Shown: positions 6,108-13,825 of the stretch, piece by piece
Layout: every line of letters begins with the position of its first letter
How positions within the stretch are numbered: position 1 is the first letter of the stretch
Assembly: GCA_023390055.1 (NCBI GenBank)
Contig: JAEWDP010000124.1
Location: forward strand, 1 to 18,456
DNA: 18,456 bases
From: Pseudomonadota bacterium
GTDB taxonomy: Bacteria > Pseudomonadota > Alphaproteobacteria > Rhizobiales > Rhizobiaceae
Direction: 5' to 3'
Notes under the pieces: generated by a model
Databases searched by the model: none
Told to the model about the DNA's origin: nothing
What the model saw: the letters and a program-made list of their open reading frames with translations, nothing else
Made by a program: the position numbers and the translations under genes

Positions 6108-7013
6108 ATGGGTGCACAAATCACAAACGTAGGGACAAACACCCGCAAGGACGATGTTCAACACGTTTGGAGAAAACTGATCCTGACTTGTTGTCTTATC
6201 CTCGTTTCTCTGTTTGCCGAACCTGCCTTGGCCGAGGACCGGCCACAGCGTGTCGTCTCTCTCAATGTATGCACCGACCAGATGGCGATGCTCGTGGCGG
6301 AGGAGGGGCAAATCTATTCTCTCTCCCATTTGGCAACGGATGCGTCAGTGTCCATGATGGTAGAGGAAGCCCGCAGGTATCCTGCCAATAGCGGGCGAGC
6401 CGAAGAGGTCTTCATGATGAAGCCTGATCTTGTAATCGCCGGTTCATATACAACCCGTACGACGGTCGAGCTTCTGCGCAAACTCGGAATACGGGTAGAG
6501 GAGTTTACGCCTGCCACCTCCCTCGACGATGTACGTGTCGAGCTTCGCCGTATGGGGCAGCTTCTTGGACAGGAGGAACGTGCCGCAACGGTAATCGCGG
6601 AATTTGACGCAAAGCTGGCGGAGCTAACCTTGCAACCGGCAACAGGAAAGAGCGTCGCACTCTACTATGCCAACAGTTACACTTCGGGTGGAGGAACACT
6701 CGTTGATGCTGTCGTTGAGGTTGCCGGGCTCAGGAATATCAGCCGAAACATTGGCTTGACTGGATTAGCCAGATTACAGCTGGAGGATTTGATTACTGCA
6801 AGCCCTGATATTGTTGTTCTGGGGGACCATCAATATTCAACGCCGGCGCTAGCGCAGGCGAACTTCAGCCATCCGGCATTCGTGAGCTTTATTCGGGGCC
6901 GGACTGTGGTGGCAGTGCCGCCGCCTGAAACGATATGTGGCGGGCCCTGGAATCTTGAGGCCGCGCATGCACTGAGGGAAGCGGCGCTGGGACAGGAGCA
7001 GGGAGACACTTGA
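6108..7013 (+). CDS. btuF: Periplasmic cobalamin-binding protein BtuF
   Basis: Cluster A-2 type substrate-binding protein of the BtuF/FhuD/FepB class, 301 residues with this start. The ATG at 6108 has GGAG five bases upstream; the earlier ATG at 6084 has no usable spacing. It has an N-terminal signal with hydrophobic core LILTCCLILVSLF and likely cleavage after PALA. The mature protein begins RPQRVVSLNVCTDQMAMLVA, the typical opening of alphaproteobacterial B12 binders, followed by MKPDLVIAGSYTTRTTVELL and a second lobe ending with a GGPWNLEAAHALRE segment. It delivers cobalamin to the BtuCD permease. It lies 30 bases after btuB and overlaps btuC by 4 bases (TTGA), indicating one operon and coupled translation. 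Confidence 0.9.
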   Translation: MGAQITNVGTNTRKDDVQHVWRKLILTCCLILVSLFAEPALAEDRPQRVVSLNVCTDQMAMLVAEEGQIYSLSHLATDASVSMMVEEARRYPANSGRAEEVFMMKPDLVIAGSYTTRTTVELLRKLGIRVEEFTPATSLDDVRVELRRMGQLLGQEERAATVIAEFDAKLAELTLQPATGKSVALYYANSYTSGGGTLVDAVVEVAGLRNISRNIGLTGLARLQLEDLITASPDIVVLGDHQYSTPALAQANFSHPAFVSFIRGRTVVAVPPPETICGGPWNLEAAHALREAALGQEQGDT

Positions 7014-8011
7014 GCGATCTGTTTTGGTATCGGTTGCTGCTCTGCCTGCTTTCCTTGGCAACGGCTTTGTTATTTCAGCTGTCGCTCCTGGTTGGTCCGG
7101 CCGGGTTTGGTATATCGGACAGCCTTCATGGGTTGATTTCAACTGATGCAGGTTCCATCGCACTGATCATGCAAGAAATACGACTGCCGCGGGCAGTTCT
7201 TGGTCTGATGGTCGGCATGACACTCGGATTGTCTGGCGCGGCGCTCCAAGGCTATTTGCGAAATCCGCTGGCCGAACCGGGCTTGATAGGGGTCAGTTCT
7301 TCGGCCTCACTGGGTGCCGTACTGGCAATCTATACAGGTGTCGCCTCGACGTTTCCCTTGAGCGTACCACTATCAGCGTTAGCTGCCGCTGTTATTGCAG
7401 TAATCATCGTGCAGATACTGGCTGGCGCGTTCGGTGGTGTCTTGACGGTTATCCTTGCAGGTGTTGCAGTCTCCACCTTTGCTACGGCGATGACATCGCT
7501 TGCACTTAATCTATCTCCAAATCCCTATGCGGCATTGGAAATCATGTTCTGGATGCTTGGATCACTTGCGGATCGATCCATGGATCATGTCTTGCTGGCT
7601 GGCCCTGTCATGTTGATCGGCTGGCTAATGCTATTCGGGCTTGGTCGTTCCCTGGACGCCCTGACATTGGGGCGTGACGCTGCTGCAAGCATGGGGATAG
7701 ACCTCAAACGCGTACAATTCCTTGCAGTGTTTGGAACGGCTGCAGCTGTTGGAGCGGCAACTTCGGTCGCCGGGGCAATCGGTTTTGTAGGCCTGGTCGT
7801 TCCACATATCCTGCGTCCGCTGACGGGGTCTCTGCCTTCCCGCCTTTTGCCGACGAGCGCTCTTGGCGGCGGTGCGATTGTCCTTGCTGCGGATATCGTT
7901 GTCCGTGTTATTGCTCCTGAACGGGACTTGAAACTTGGTGTAGTGACTGCCGTGGTTGGCGCGCCGTTCTTTCTATGGTTGGTGTGGCGCACTAGGAGGC
8001 AGGTCTTGTGA
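7010..8011 (+). CDS. btuC: Cobalamin ABC transporter permease BtuC (FecCD family)
   Basis: The 333-residue polytopic membrane protein starts with TTG at 7010 and overlaps the btuF stop; GGGAGA lies just upstream. Hydrophobic segments run through the whole length, as expected for the ten-helix BtuC/FecCD fold. The family signature GLSGAALQGYLRNPLAEPGL is present near residue 70, and so is the C-terminal FVGLVVPHILRPLTG segment, the cytoplasmic coupling region that contacts the ATPase. Two copies form the inner-membrane channel. The fold is shared with siderophore and haem permeases, so the B12 assignment comes from the riboswitch and neighbours. Confidence 0.92.
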   Translation: MSDLFWYRLLLCLLSLATALLFQLSLLVGPAGFGISDSLHGLISTDAGSIALIMQEIRLPRAVLGLMVGMTLGLSGAALQGYLRNPLAEPGLIGVSSSASLGAVLAIYTGVASTFPLSVPLSALAAAVIAVIIVQILAGAFGGVLTVILAGVAVSTFATAMTSLALNLSPNPYAALEIMFWMLGSLADRSMDHVLLAGPVMLIGWLMLFGLGRSLDALTLGRDAAASMGIDLKRVQFLAVFGTAAAVGAATSVAGAIGFVGLVVPHILRPLTGSLPSRLLPTSALGGGAIVLAADIVVRVIAPERDLKLGVVTAVVGAPFFLWLVWRTRRQVL

Positions 8012-8832
8012 CAAATCAGGCTCTCGTGGATGTAAGCTTGAGCCAAGTCGTACTTGGTCGTCGCATTGTGCTTGGAACGATCTGCCTGTCGGTGGCTCCA
8101 GGAGAAGTCGTCGGGCTACTGGGCCCGAATGGCGTGGGAAAGTCCACACTTCTTCGAGCAATCTGCGGTCTGATCCGTTATGAGGGAACCGTTGCCGTTG
8201 GAGAAAAAGAGATAACCGCGTTACGTGGGCACGAACGCGCTGCAAAGATTGCCTATGTGCCACAGGACCATGATGTTGCATGGCCGATTCGAATAGCAGA
8301 TCTCGTCGCGCTTGGCCGAACGACTGGCAACGCTGGCCTATCGCGGCGATTAACTCTTGATGATGAACGCGCCATTCATGAAGCAATGCAATTGATGGAT
8401 ATTGCCGATCTGGCAACGCGTACCATGGACGCCTTGTCAGGAGGAGAAAAATCGCGTGTCCTTGTCGCCCGGGCACTCGCGCAAGAAACACCGCTCCTGG
8501 TGGCTGACGAACCTGCTGCCGGTCTGGACCCGGCCCATCAGATCAACCTGATGAAGACTTTTCGTGCGTTGGCGGGCGATGGACGTTCCGTCATTGTGTC
8601 AATGCATGATCTGGGTCTCGCAGCGCGCTGGTGTACGCGCCTGATCCTTCTCGACAAACAGGGGGTTGTTGCTGATGGATTGCCGGAAATGGTCCTGCAG
8701 CCAGACAATATTGCACGGGTATACGGAGTTTCTGCCTATCTGAAGACAGAGAATGAAGGTCTCATTGTTCAGCCGCTTGATACATTGATAACAGCCTCTC
8801 AAGGGACACGGACGGGGCTTTGTGAAAAGTGA
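8008..8832 (+). CDS. btuD: Cobalamin ABC transporter ATPase BtuD
   Basis: The 274-residue nucleotide-binding subunit starts with GTG at 8008, overlapping the btuC stop (GTGA). Walker A is GPNGVGKST (residues 39-47), the signature is LSGGEKSR, Walker B is LLVADEPAAGLDP and the switch His is in SMHDLG. It has the compact single-domain layout of FecE/BtuD ATPases, with no TOBE extension. It powers BtuC and is the last clear gene of the B12 operon. Confidence 0.92.
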   Translation: MTNQALVDVSLSQVVLGRRIVLGTICLSVAPGEVVGLLGPNGVGKSTLLRAICGLIRYEGTVAVGEKEITALRGHERAAKIAYVPQDHDVAWPIRIADLVALGRTTGNAGLSRRLTLDDERAIHEAMQLMDIADLATRTMDALSGGEKSRVLVARALAQETPLLVADEPAAGLDPAHQINLMKTFRALAGDGRSVIVSMHDLGLAARWCTRLILLDKQGVVADGLPEMVLQPDNIARVYGVSAYLKTENEGLIVQPLDTLITASQGTRTGLCEK

Positions 8833-9307
8833 AAAAGCAGGTCAGACCGTAAAATTCGATAGGCGGTTTTCGAAAGCTTCGGGACCGGAAGTCCCTAACT
8901 CACAGCTCAACGTAGACTTGGAAGCCGAGACGGAGGGATCATCACACAGCATCTGCTCCAGATCGTACACGATCCAATCCGCCGGAACCAGCATCATTGA
9001 TTTTCATACCAGCCGCGCACGAACTGCGAGATCACGCTGTTAGGTCTCGGTAAGAGAACCGCCAGCCTAGATGGACCCAAGCCTGGAGGAGGAAATTGGC
9101 ATCCCTCGTCTGCCGGGCCCGAGACCTCAGCCCGCCTTCGTCGCGAACAGCTGTCCGTCCCAGAATTTCATATTCTGCGATCCTTGGGAATCCTGACAGT
9201 TAGCGTCATTGAGAGCTTTCGAAGGCGGGTGGCACCGCGACACTTGTAGAAGATCGTCTTGCAAGTTACGGATCAACCACAACGTGTCACTTGGAAAAAA
9301 TATACCG
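8833..9307. other. 475-base region without an intact convincing gene
   Basis: It contains the decayed minus-strand frame above and a plus-strand 73-codon frame from a GTG at 8822 that overlaps the btuD end. That plus frame is Ser/Arg-rich and unconvincing. There is a short GGGAC/GTCCC hairpin at 8881-8895 without a T-run, and an 8-base inverted repeat GGTCTCGG (9043-9050) with CCGAGACC (9119-9126). No clear promoter for the gene at 9308 was identified. Confidence 0.55.
8842..9171 (-). pseudogene. Possible decayed small gene with three frameshifts
   Basis: Minus strand. An ATG at 9171 with AAGGA 9 bases upstream opens MKFWDGQLFATKAG and then hits TGA (9127-9129). The next frame continues as RQTRDANFLLQAWVHLGWRF and SYRDLTA before a stop. 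The third frame continues SVISQFVRGWYENQ to a stop at 8994-8996. The original frame then resumes with MMLVPADWIVYDLEQMLCDD and runs to a stop at 8842-8844. Restoring one base at each of three points would give a protein of roughly 110 residues, rich in Trp, Tyr and Leu. This looks like a broken gene, though coincidence of protein-like shadows is not excluded. Family unknown. The last two pieces overlap as ATGA, so a pair of coupled small ORFs is an alternative. Confidence 0.33.
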
Positions 9308-10648
9308 ATGTTTCCATTCTCCGAGTCAGATCCAGTACGACATTCGAGCCCGCTACCCAAGGCCTGCGATGTGGTGATCGTGGGTGGCGGCATTATTGGT
9401 GTCACGACGGCGATCTTCCTTGCGGCTAACAATATTCGGGTCGTTCTTCTAGAGAAGGGACGTATTGCTGCCGAACAGTCATCGCGGAATTGGGGGTGGA
9501 TAAGAAAACAGGGACGAGACGCGGACGAATTGCCAATCATGATCGAGGCCTCTCGCTTATGGCAACAATTGGATGAAGAATGCGGCGAGGATATCGGCCT
9601 GAAACGGAGTGGCGTTACATATCTTGCAAGAACGCAAAAGGATATGGCGGCGTTCGCGGATTTTATGAAGATTGCCGTCGCCCATGAGATGGATACCCAC
9701 CTTGTTGACCAAAAGCAGGTCTCTTCAATGATCAGGGGAATGGCACGTACCTTTGTCGGAGCAATGACGACGCCATCCGACATGCGGGCAGAGCCGTGGC
9801 TGGCAGTTCCTGCTCTTGCGCGACTTGCTGCTCGAAAAGGTGTGACAATTATTGAAAATTGCGCAGTCCGAGCACTCGATATCCTTGCTGGTGAGGTTGC
9901 GGGTGTCTGGACAGAGTGTGGCAAGATTGAAGCTTCCAGTGTGATGATTGCAGGCGGTGCATGGTCGTCACTGCTCTTGAGGAAGCACGGCGTTTCTATA
10001 CCGCAACTGAGTGTGAGGTCCACCGTGGCCGCCACTGGTCCCTTGCCGGAATTTCATTCGGGCGCTGCCATAGATCACGATATTGCATTCAGGCGCAGAC
10101 GGGATGGTGGCTACACGCTGGCGCCAGGTGGGAGCAATCTTCTTTACATCGGTCCTGATGCTTTCCGTAGTATGACGAAGTATATTCCGGCCCTGATCGC
10201 CAACCCTTTCGCTACGAGTTATCGACCCATGGCTCCGGTCGGATTTCCCGACAGTTGGACGACATCTCGGGAGTGGACGCCAGATTGTAAAAGCCCTTTT
10301 GAGCGGATGAGGGTGCTCAATCCTGCTCCTGGTCAGTCTGATCTGGCTTCCATTGTCCGCGGCTTCAAGAAGCTGTTTCCGCAACTCGAAAATGTTTGTC
10401 TAGAAACAACGTGGGCGGGGATGATTGATGCGATGCCGGATGCCGTGCCAGTGGTGGATCGCATCAGCGCAATCCGAGGGCTTTTTGTAGCAACGGGTAT
10501 GAGCGGGCATGGTTTTGGTATTGGGCCAGGTATTGGAAGGGTCATGTGTGCCATGATCCAGGGAGACAATGTTGGTCACAAGCTCGACCGTTTCCGGCTC
10601 TCACGTTTCACCGATGGAAGCCCTATTCGAATGGGGCCATCTGTTTGA
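9308..10648 (+). CDS. FAD-dependent oxidoreductase, DadA/glycine-oxidase-like (DAO family)
   Basis: 446 residues from the ATG at 9308 (GGAAAA about 11 bases upstream). In-frame codons continue back to 9209, but the added residues lack family character. The Rossmann FAD motif VVIVGGGIIG covers residues 22-31. It is followed by VVLLEKGRIAAEQSSRNWGW and IRKQGRD, the segment typical of amino-acid and amine oxidases of the DAO family. The C-terminal FAD-contact segment is GLFVATGMSGHGFGIGPGIG. There is no signal peptide, so it should be cytosolic or membrane-peripheral. Such enzymes oxidise a C-N bond of D-amino acids, N-methyl amino acids, polyamine conjugates or opines to an imine that hydrolyses. 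The opine-DH-like gene and polyamine-type importer nearby suggest an amine or opine substrate, which the sequence does not identify. Confidence 0.9.
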   Translation: MFPFSESDPVRHSSPLPKACDVVIVGGGIIGVTTAIFLAANNIRVVLLEKGRIAAEQSSRNWGWIRKQGRDADELPIMIEASRLWQQLDEECGEDIGLKRSGVTYLARTQKDMAAFADFMKIAVAHEMDTHLVDQKQVSSMIRGMARTFVGAMTTPSDMRAEPWLAVPALARLAARKGVTIIENCAVRALDILAGEVAGVWTECGKIEASSVMIAGGAWSSLLLRKHGVSIPQLSVRSTVAATGPLPEFHSGAAIDHDIAFRRRRDGGYTLAPGGSNLLYIGPDAFRSMTKYIPALIANPFATSYRPMAPVGFPDSWTTSREWTPDCKSPFERMRVLNPAPGQSDLASIVRGFKKLFPQLENVCLETTWAGMIDAMPDAVPVVDRISAIRGLFVATGMSGHGFGIGPGIGRVMCAMIQGDNVGHKLDRFRLSRFTDGSPIRMGPSV

Positions 10649-10677
10649 TAGGGCTCAATTTTGCGACCGGTCTATGT

Positions 10678-10896
10678 TCATTGCAATCTGGCACCGCCAC
10701 CGTCTGATAGCGAAGGCTTGATCCATTCGGGAATTGAACCCTCATCCTGTTCATATTCGGATAGTCCCGTCTCGATCCAGCGCGTGAAAACATCGAGAGC
10801 CAATCTTTCGAAAGGAAGATGGCGGACCCGTGTGTCCTATGTGATTGCTCGTGCCAGTACTTGTGGTGCTTTCTGCTCCTGGATCTTGGCATTCAA
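10678..10896 (-). pseudogene. Small coupled ORF interrupted by an in-frame amber codon
   Basis: A TTG at 10896 overlaps the stop of the upstream minus-strand gene (TTGA), as btuF/btuC do here. The frame reads MNAKIQEQKAPQVLARAIT, then TAG (10837-10839), then continues in the same frame DTRVRHLPFERLALDVFTRW and IETGLSEYEQDEGSIPEWIK to TGA at 10678-10680. Composition is protein-like on both sides of the amber codon (72 codons in all). It is either a recently inactivated gene, a sequencing error, or a shorter gene starting at the TTG at 10803. No family recognised; no Shine-Dalgarno of note. Confidence 0.42.
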
Positions 10897-11153
10897 TGCA
10901 AGGTGGGCTCATCGGGTGCCAGAAGTCTTTCAAGCCCCAACTCCCTGACACCGTCCTCGAATTCCTGCCAGGCTTCCTCATCGCTTTCAAATGGCTCGGC
11001 CCATACGACGGAATTGTTGTCTTCATCGACCAGTTCGAGGTTCCATTCCGTCGAGTGCTCGGTCCGGAAAATGTGGACTTCTACCCTCATGCTGCCGCTT
11101 ACAACGGTGCACGAGCGGGGTGAGAGGATTATTTTCGGGTCTTCTTCAGACAT
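10893..11153 (-). CDS. Small acidic hypothetical protein, 86 residues
   Basis: The ATG at 11153 has GGAG six bases upstream, which decides it over the TTG at 11171. The protein opens MSEEDPKIILSPRSCTVVSG and continues with a beta-rich stretch (MRVEVHIFRTEHSTEWNLEL, then VDEDNNSVVW). It ends with an acidic helix (FESDEEAWQEFEDGVRELGL). No signal peptide, membrane segment, metal site or catalytic motif is visible. Composition and codon pattern are those of a real gene. I do not recognise a named family. It is followed by a translationally coupled, amber-interrupted frame, so the two were probably once an operon. It lies between the FAD oxidoreductase and the opine-DH-like gene, but nothing ties it to their pathway. 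Confidence 0.68.
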   Translation of the reverse strand: MSEEDPKIILSPRSCTVVSGSMRVEVHIFRTEHSTEWNLELVDEDNNSVVWAEPFESDEEAWQEFEDGVRELGLERLLAPDEPTLH

Positions 11154-11321
11154 TTGACACTCCGTTTCCAATCATCTTAGCCGGTTGTCGTATGAGTGGA
11201 AACCTTATCATTCGTACCCATGGACCCCTTCTGAGCATGGGAATATTGTGGTTTGTTTGCGCGATCGGTCCTCAGGACGAAATACAAGCCGGAATCAATA
11301 GCGCCAGACCGTGGAGGATTG

Positions 11322-11343
11322 GAGCCGCAACTGCGTGGCTCCC
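11322..11343. other. Short hairpin in the 11154-11429 spacer
   Basis: GGAGCC and GGCTCC (6-base stem, 10-base loop) lie in a 276-base spacer. A minus-strand frame of 70 codons also covers this spacer, but its composition (Arg/Ser/Pro-rich, then Thr-rich) does not look like a gene. Confidence 0.3.
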
Positions 11344-11410
11344 GTTTCATATATCTCCGGGCCCTGGGCCAAGCAGATGGTCTTGCCAACCTGGCGCGAT
11401 CTCGAGTGAG

Positions 11411-11427
11411 GCCTCGACAAGCGAGGC
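11411..11427. terminator. Stem-loop after the opine-DH-like gene
   Basis: GCCTCG-ACAAG-CGAGGC is a perfect 6-base-pair stem with a 5-base loop, placed 2 bases beyond the stop codon of the minus-strand gene ending at 11430. There is no T-run; it may act as a Rho-assisted terminator or 3' stabiliser. Confidence 0.4.
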
Positions 11428-11429
11428 AC

Positions 11430-12521
11430 TTAAGAAGTGCCGCCGCCCTGGGGCCATTCCTCGCAAAGAACTAAAAGCTCCGAAGGTGAAAGGTCTGCGA
11501 GAGAAAGTTCTGGCAACAGATCGTTGTCGCCGACAAGGTCGCGGCCGACGGCGGCCGAAAACAGACTCGTGCCGGCCTCGTGCAATACGGCGGGCAAACC
11601 GACGATGCGACCGAGAAGACTGGTGGCAACCAGGCCAAAAGGGACATCTTCATAAATATAACGGCTGTCTGTGGTCGCCGGCCCAAATCCCCCGCGTCCC
11701 TCATGGTGCATCTGCTGGTTCATCTCTGAGACACTGCCCATTGGAACATGAAAAGATAGGGAGAAGTGCTCCTGCACTGTGCGGACTGAGACATTGAACT
11801 TTTCTGCGATTCTCAAGCGTTCCAGATCGAGTGCTTCAATCAGACGGCCAACGGCGGGAGTGACGTGTTCTCCTTGCCCCCACACCTCTGCCTTTTCCAT
11901 GCGGGTCAGGTTGAGAAGCGCGATTGCGAGGTGGTTCTGCGGGTTAAGGTTGGAAAGCGCGATGGCAAGGAGGCCGTCACGGCTGACAAAACGGTCGCCA
12001 AAAAGCTCAGTGCAAAGATCCTTTCCAGCATCGGACATCGATCTTGGCAATGTCGCAAGATCGATCTTCTGCCGGACGGTATTGACGGAAACGCCGGTGT
12101 AATCTTTGTCCTGACGCCCCGTCAGAAGCGTCGTACCCCACACAGTAATCGGCAATTGTATGTTGCGCTCGGCTAACCGTCTGGCGAGATATAGAGCCCC
12201 AAATGAACTGTGTGAACTGACAATAACAGGCTGGCCTGAAACGAGGTGAGGATGCGCCGCATCAAAGGCCAGTCGATGGCCATTGGCAGGCAAGGCGACG
12301 ACGACCGCGTCGGCGCCCATTACTGCCTCCGCGCATTCAGTCGCAATGTCGATCGTTCCGGAAAATTCGACGGCGCCCTTTGCCGACAAAGCTGATCCAT
12401 TGGCCAGCTTGTGCGTACGCGAACCAGATGGTGACCAAATGACGGGTCGGTGTCCGGCCTTGGCAAGAAATGCCGCCATGCCAAAGGCAATTGCTCCTGC
12501 GCCCAAAATTGCAACCCGCAT
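11430..12521 (-). CDS. Octopine/nopaline dehydrogenase-family NAD(P)-dependent enzyme
   Basis: 363 residues. The N-terminal Rossmann fold opens MRVAILGAGAIAFGMAAFLA, with the GAGAIA dinucleotide loop at residues 7-12. The C-terminal half has the octopine-DH domain layout: SNLNPQNHLAIALLNLTRME, with the likely catalytic His in PQNH, then MNQQMHHEGRGGFGP, SRYIYEDVPFGLVATS and LLGRIVGLP. Family members reversibly join an amino acid to a keto acid by reductive amination, or reduce related imines. Here it could act in the degradative direction. The ATG at 12521 is preferred for family fit, with GGAGAA 9 bases upstream. A TTG at 12527 sits nearer that site and cannot be excluded. Transcribed divergently from the LysR gene, hence its likely target. 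Confidence 0.88.
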   Translation of the reverse strand: MRVAILGAGAIAFGMAAFLAKAGHRPVIWSPSGSRTHKLANGSALSAKGAVEFSGTIDIATECAEAVMGADAVVVALPANGHRLAFDAAHPHLVSGQPVIVSSHSSFGALYLARRLAERNIQLPITVWGTTLLTGRQDKDYTGVSVNTVRQKIDLATLPRSMSDAGKDLCTELFGDRFVSRDGLLAIALSNLNPQNHLAIALLNLTRMEKAEVWGQGEHVTPAVGRLIEALDLERLRIAEKFNVSVRTVQEHFSLSFHVPMGSVSEMNQQMHHEGRGGFGPATTDSRYIYEDVPFGLVATSLLGRIVGLPAVLHEAGTSLFSAAVGRDLVGDNDLLPELSLADLSPSELLVLCEEWPQGGGTS

Positions 12522-12695
12522 CGTCAAGCTTTCTCCGTTTCTCTAGATGAATTCGGCCCTGAAGAAGATTGGGTGTTGACGGGCCGTCGTGTTCCTGAGG
12601 TGTCTGCTTTCAGTTCTGCCCTAGCACGTATTTTCTACAAAAGGACCGAATAAAGAAAACTTGTCATTTGTCACTAGCGTTTAGAATGCGTTTTA

Positions 12696-12720
12696 TGCAC
12701 TATGTAATTGTTATAATGCA
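12696..12720. promoter_or_regulatory. Candidate LysR operator overlapping a consensus -10 box
   Basis: TGCACTAT (12696-12703) and ATAATGCA (12713-12720) form an interrupted palindrome, 7 of 8 bases matching, around 9 AT-rich bases. It contains a T-N11-A pair (12701 and 12713) as in LysR boxes. The right arm holds a perfect TATAAT (12712-12717) on the plus strand, 22 bases before the LysR start, so binding there would repress the regulator's own gene. On the minus strand TTGCAT (12716-12721) could be the -35 of the divergent gene. Confidence 0.5.
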
Positions 12721-12739
12721 AGTGAAGCATGATAAGTCT

Positions 12740-13783
12740 ATGGAAATACGGGATCTCGAAGCTTTTCTGGCAGTAATGTCGACTGGTAGTATCACTGGAG
12801 CGGCGAGGATGCTTGATCGTTCCCAGTCCCAGGTTACCCGTCTTATTCAGGACCTCGAAGCTGCTCTCGATTTCCCGCTGTTCGAGCGTAATGGCCCCAG
12901 GATCACTCCCAGCCACGAAGGGGTAGCTTTCCATGAGGATGCCGAGCGTTTTGTCAGCGGCATTGGCCACTTGCGTGATCGCGCAAAGGCGATTGCCAGC
13001 AGGCGGCCCGAGCCGATCGAAATAGCGGCAACCCCGGCATTCGCGAGTGGGTTGGTGCCCCTAGCTTTGGCAGAGATGCCGCAAGATCGTCTTCCGCAAG
13101 CCATGCACCTTCGCAGCATGCCGGCCGAAGCTGCTGTGCAGTCGGTTCTGGCTCGCACTGCGGATTTTTGCGTAACCTCGCTCCCCGCTGATCAGCCTGG
13201 CCTGGAGGTTCAAGGGTTCTTTGAAGGCCGCTGCGTAGCGGCTGTCGCTGGTCACGATCCGCTGGCGTTACAGGCAACCGTTTCACTGGCCGATTTTGCT
13301 GGCCGCACGCTGGTGACAATGGCCAACCCGTTTCGCCTGCGTCACCGTATCGACCAGGCATTGGAGGTGGCCAATATCTCTCCCGGCCGGATTATTGCTA
13401 CCAATGCAGCGATGAATGCCGTTCAGATCGCATCGACGGGACTCGGTATTGCCATTATCGAACCGGCGACCGCTTATGGGCTGCAATCTGCTCCTGTCGT
13501 GATCCGCCCGCTGGATATCAAAATCCCTTTTCTCTGGGCAATTTTCAGTGCAGCTTCAAGGCCTCTGTCGGCCGGTGCACGTGAACTGATCCAGCGCATT
13601 GTGCAAATCGCCTCTGTTCGGATCCCGGATCTTATTGTTCATGATCCTCGAAACATGGCTCGAATTTCCGAAAGCGTCTTCGCGGGCCCTAGCGTTCGTA
13701 CAGGTTGCCAGAACCGACACGGTGGCCGATCTGGCAGAAATTCCGGAGAGGGGAGCAATTTGGCTCCGTCACAAGAGGGCTGA
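12740..13783 (+). CDS. LysR-type transcriptional regulator
   Basis: 347 residues from the ATG at 12740. That start matches the family opening MEIRDLEAFLAVMSTGSITG; frame codons upstream overlap the candidate operator. The winged helix-turn-helix is AARMLDRSQSQVTRLIQDLE, followed by LFERNGPRITPSHEG. The effector domain runs from about residue 90 (IEIAATPAFASGLVPLALAE) to about residue 300 (ASTGLGIAIIEPATAYGL and onward). Divergent placement from the opine-DH-like gene, and transport genes right behind, make both likely targets, with the effector perhaps the imported compound. Oddity: the frame continues about 45 residues beyond the usual end in a Ser/Arg/Gly-rich tail that does not look like LysR, while another frame over the same bases is also open. 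The Shine-Dalgarno is weak. Confidence 0.9.
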   Translation: MEIRDLEAFLAVMSTGSITGAARMLDRSQSQVTRLIQDLEAALDFPLFERNGPRITPSHEGVAFHEDAERFVSGIGHLRDRAKAIASRRPEPIEIAATPAFASGLVPLALAEMPQDRLPQAMHLRSMPAEAAVQSVLARTADFCVTSLPADQPGLEVQGFFEGRCVAAVAGHDPLALQATVSLADFAGRTLVTMANPFRLRHRIDQALEVANISPGRIIATNAAMNAVQIASTGLGIAIIEPATAYGLQSAPVVIRPLDIKIPFLWAIFSAASRPLSAGARELIQRIVQIASVRIPDLIVHDPRNMARISESVFAGPSVRTGCQNRHGGRSGRNSGEGSNLAPSQEG

Positions 13784-13825
13784 ACGATGAGCCCAAGAAG
13801 ATCAAAATCAAGTAAGGAGAGAGAG

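Noticed and set aside
8822..9043. 73-codon plus-strand frame overlapping the btuD end
   Set aside because: Overlapping GTG start is suggestive, but the product is Ser/Arg/Thr-rich with no recognisable feature and no Shine-Dalgarno; the opposite strand looks more coding-like.
9127..10035. 302-codon minus-strand open frame opposite the FAD oxidoreductase
   Set aside because: Ser/Ile/Pro/Arg-rich composition and a complete FAD-enzyme reading on the other strand show it is a shadow. Only its last 14 codons coincide with the possible decayed gene.
10725..10750. tRNA-like T-arm (GGTTCAATTC on the minus strand)
   Set aside because: No acceptor stem, D-arm or anticodon arm can be placed around it; it lies inside the amber-interrupted coding frame.
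11177..11389. 70-codon minus-strand frame upstream of the small acidic gene
   Set aside because: Composition is Arg/Pro/Ser- then Thr-rich, no Shine-Dalgarno; treated as non-coding.
10991..11797. 268-codon plus-strand open frame
   Set aside because: Arg/Gly/Ser-rich, overlaps the opine-DH-like gene and the small acidic gene on the opposite strand, no ribosome-binding site; shadow frame.
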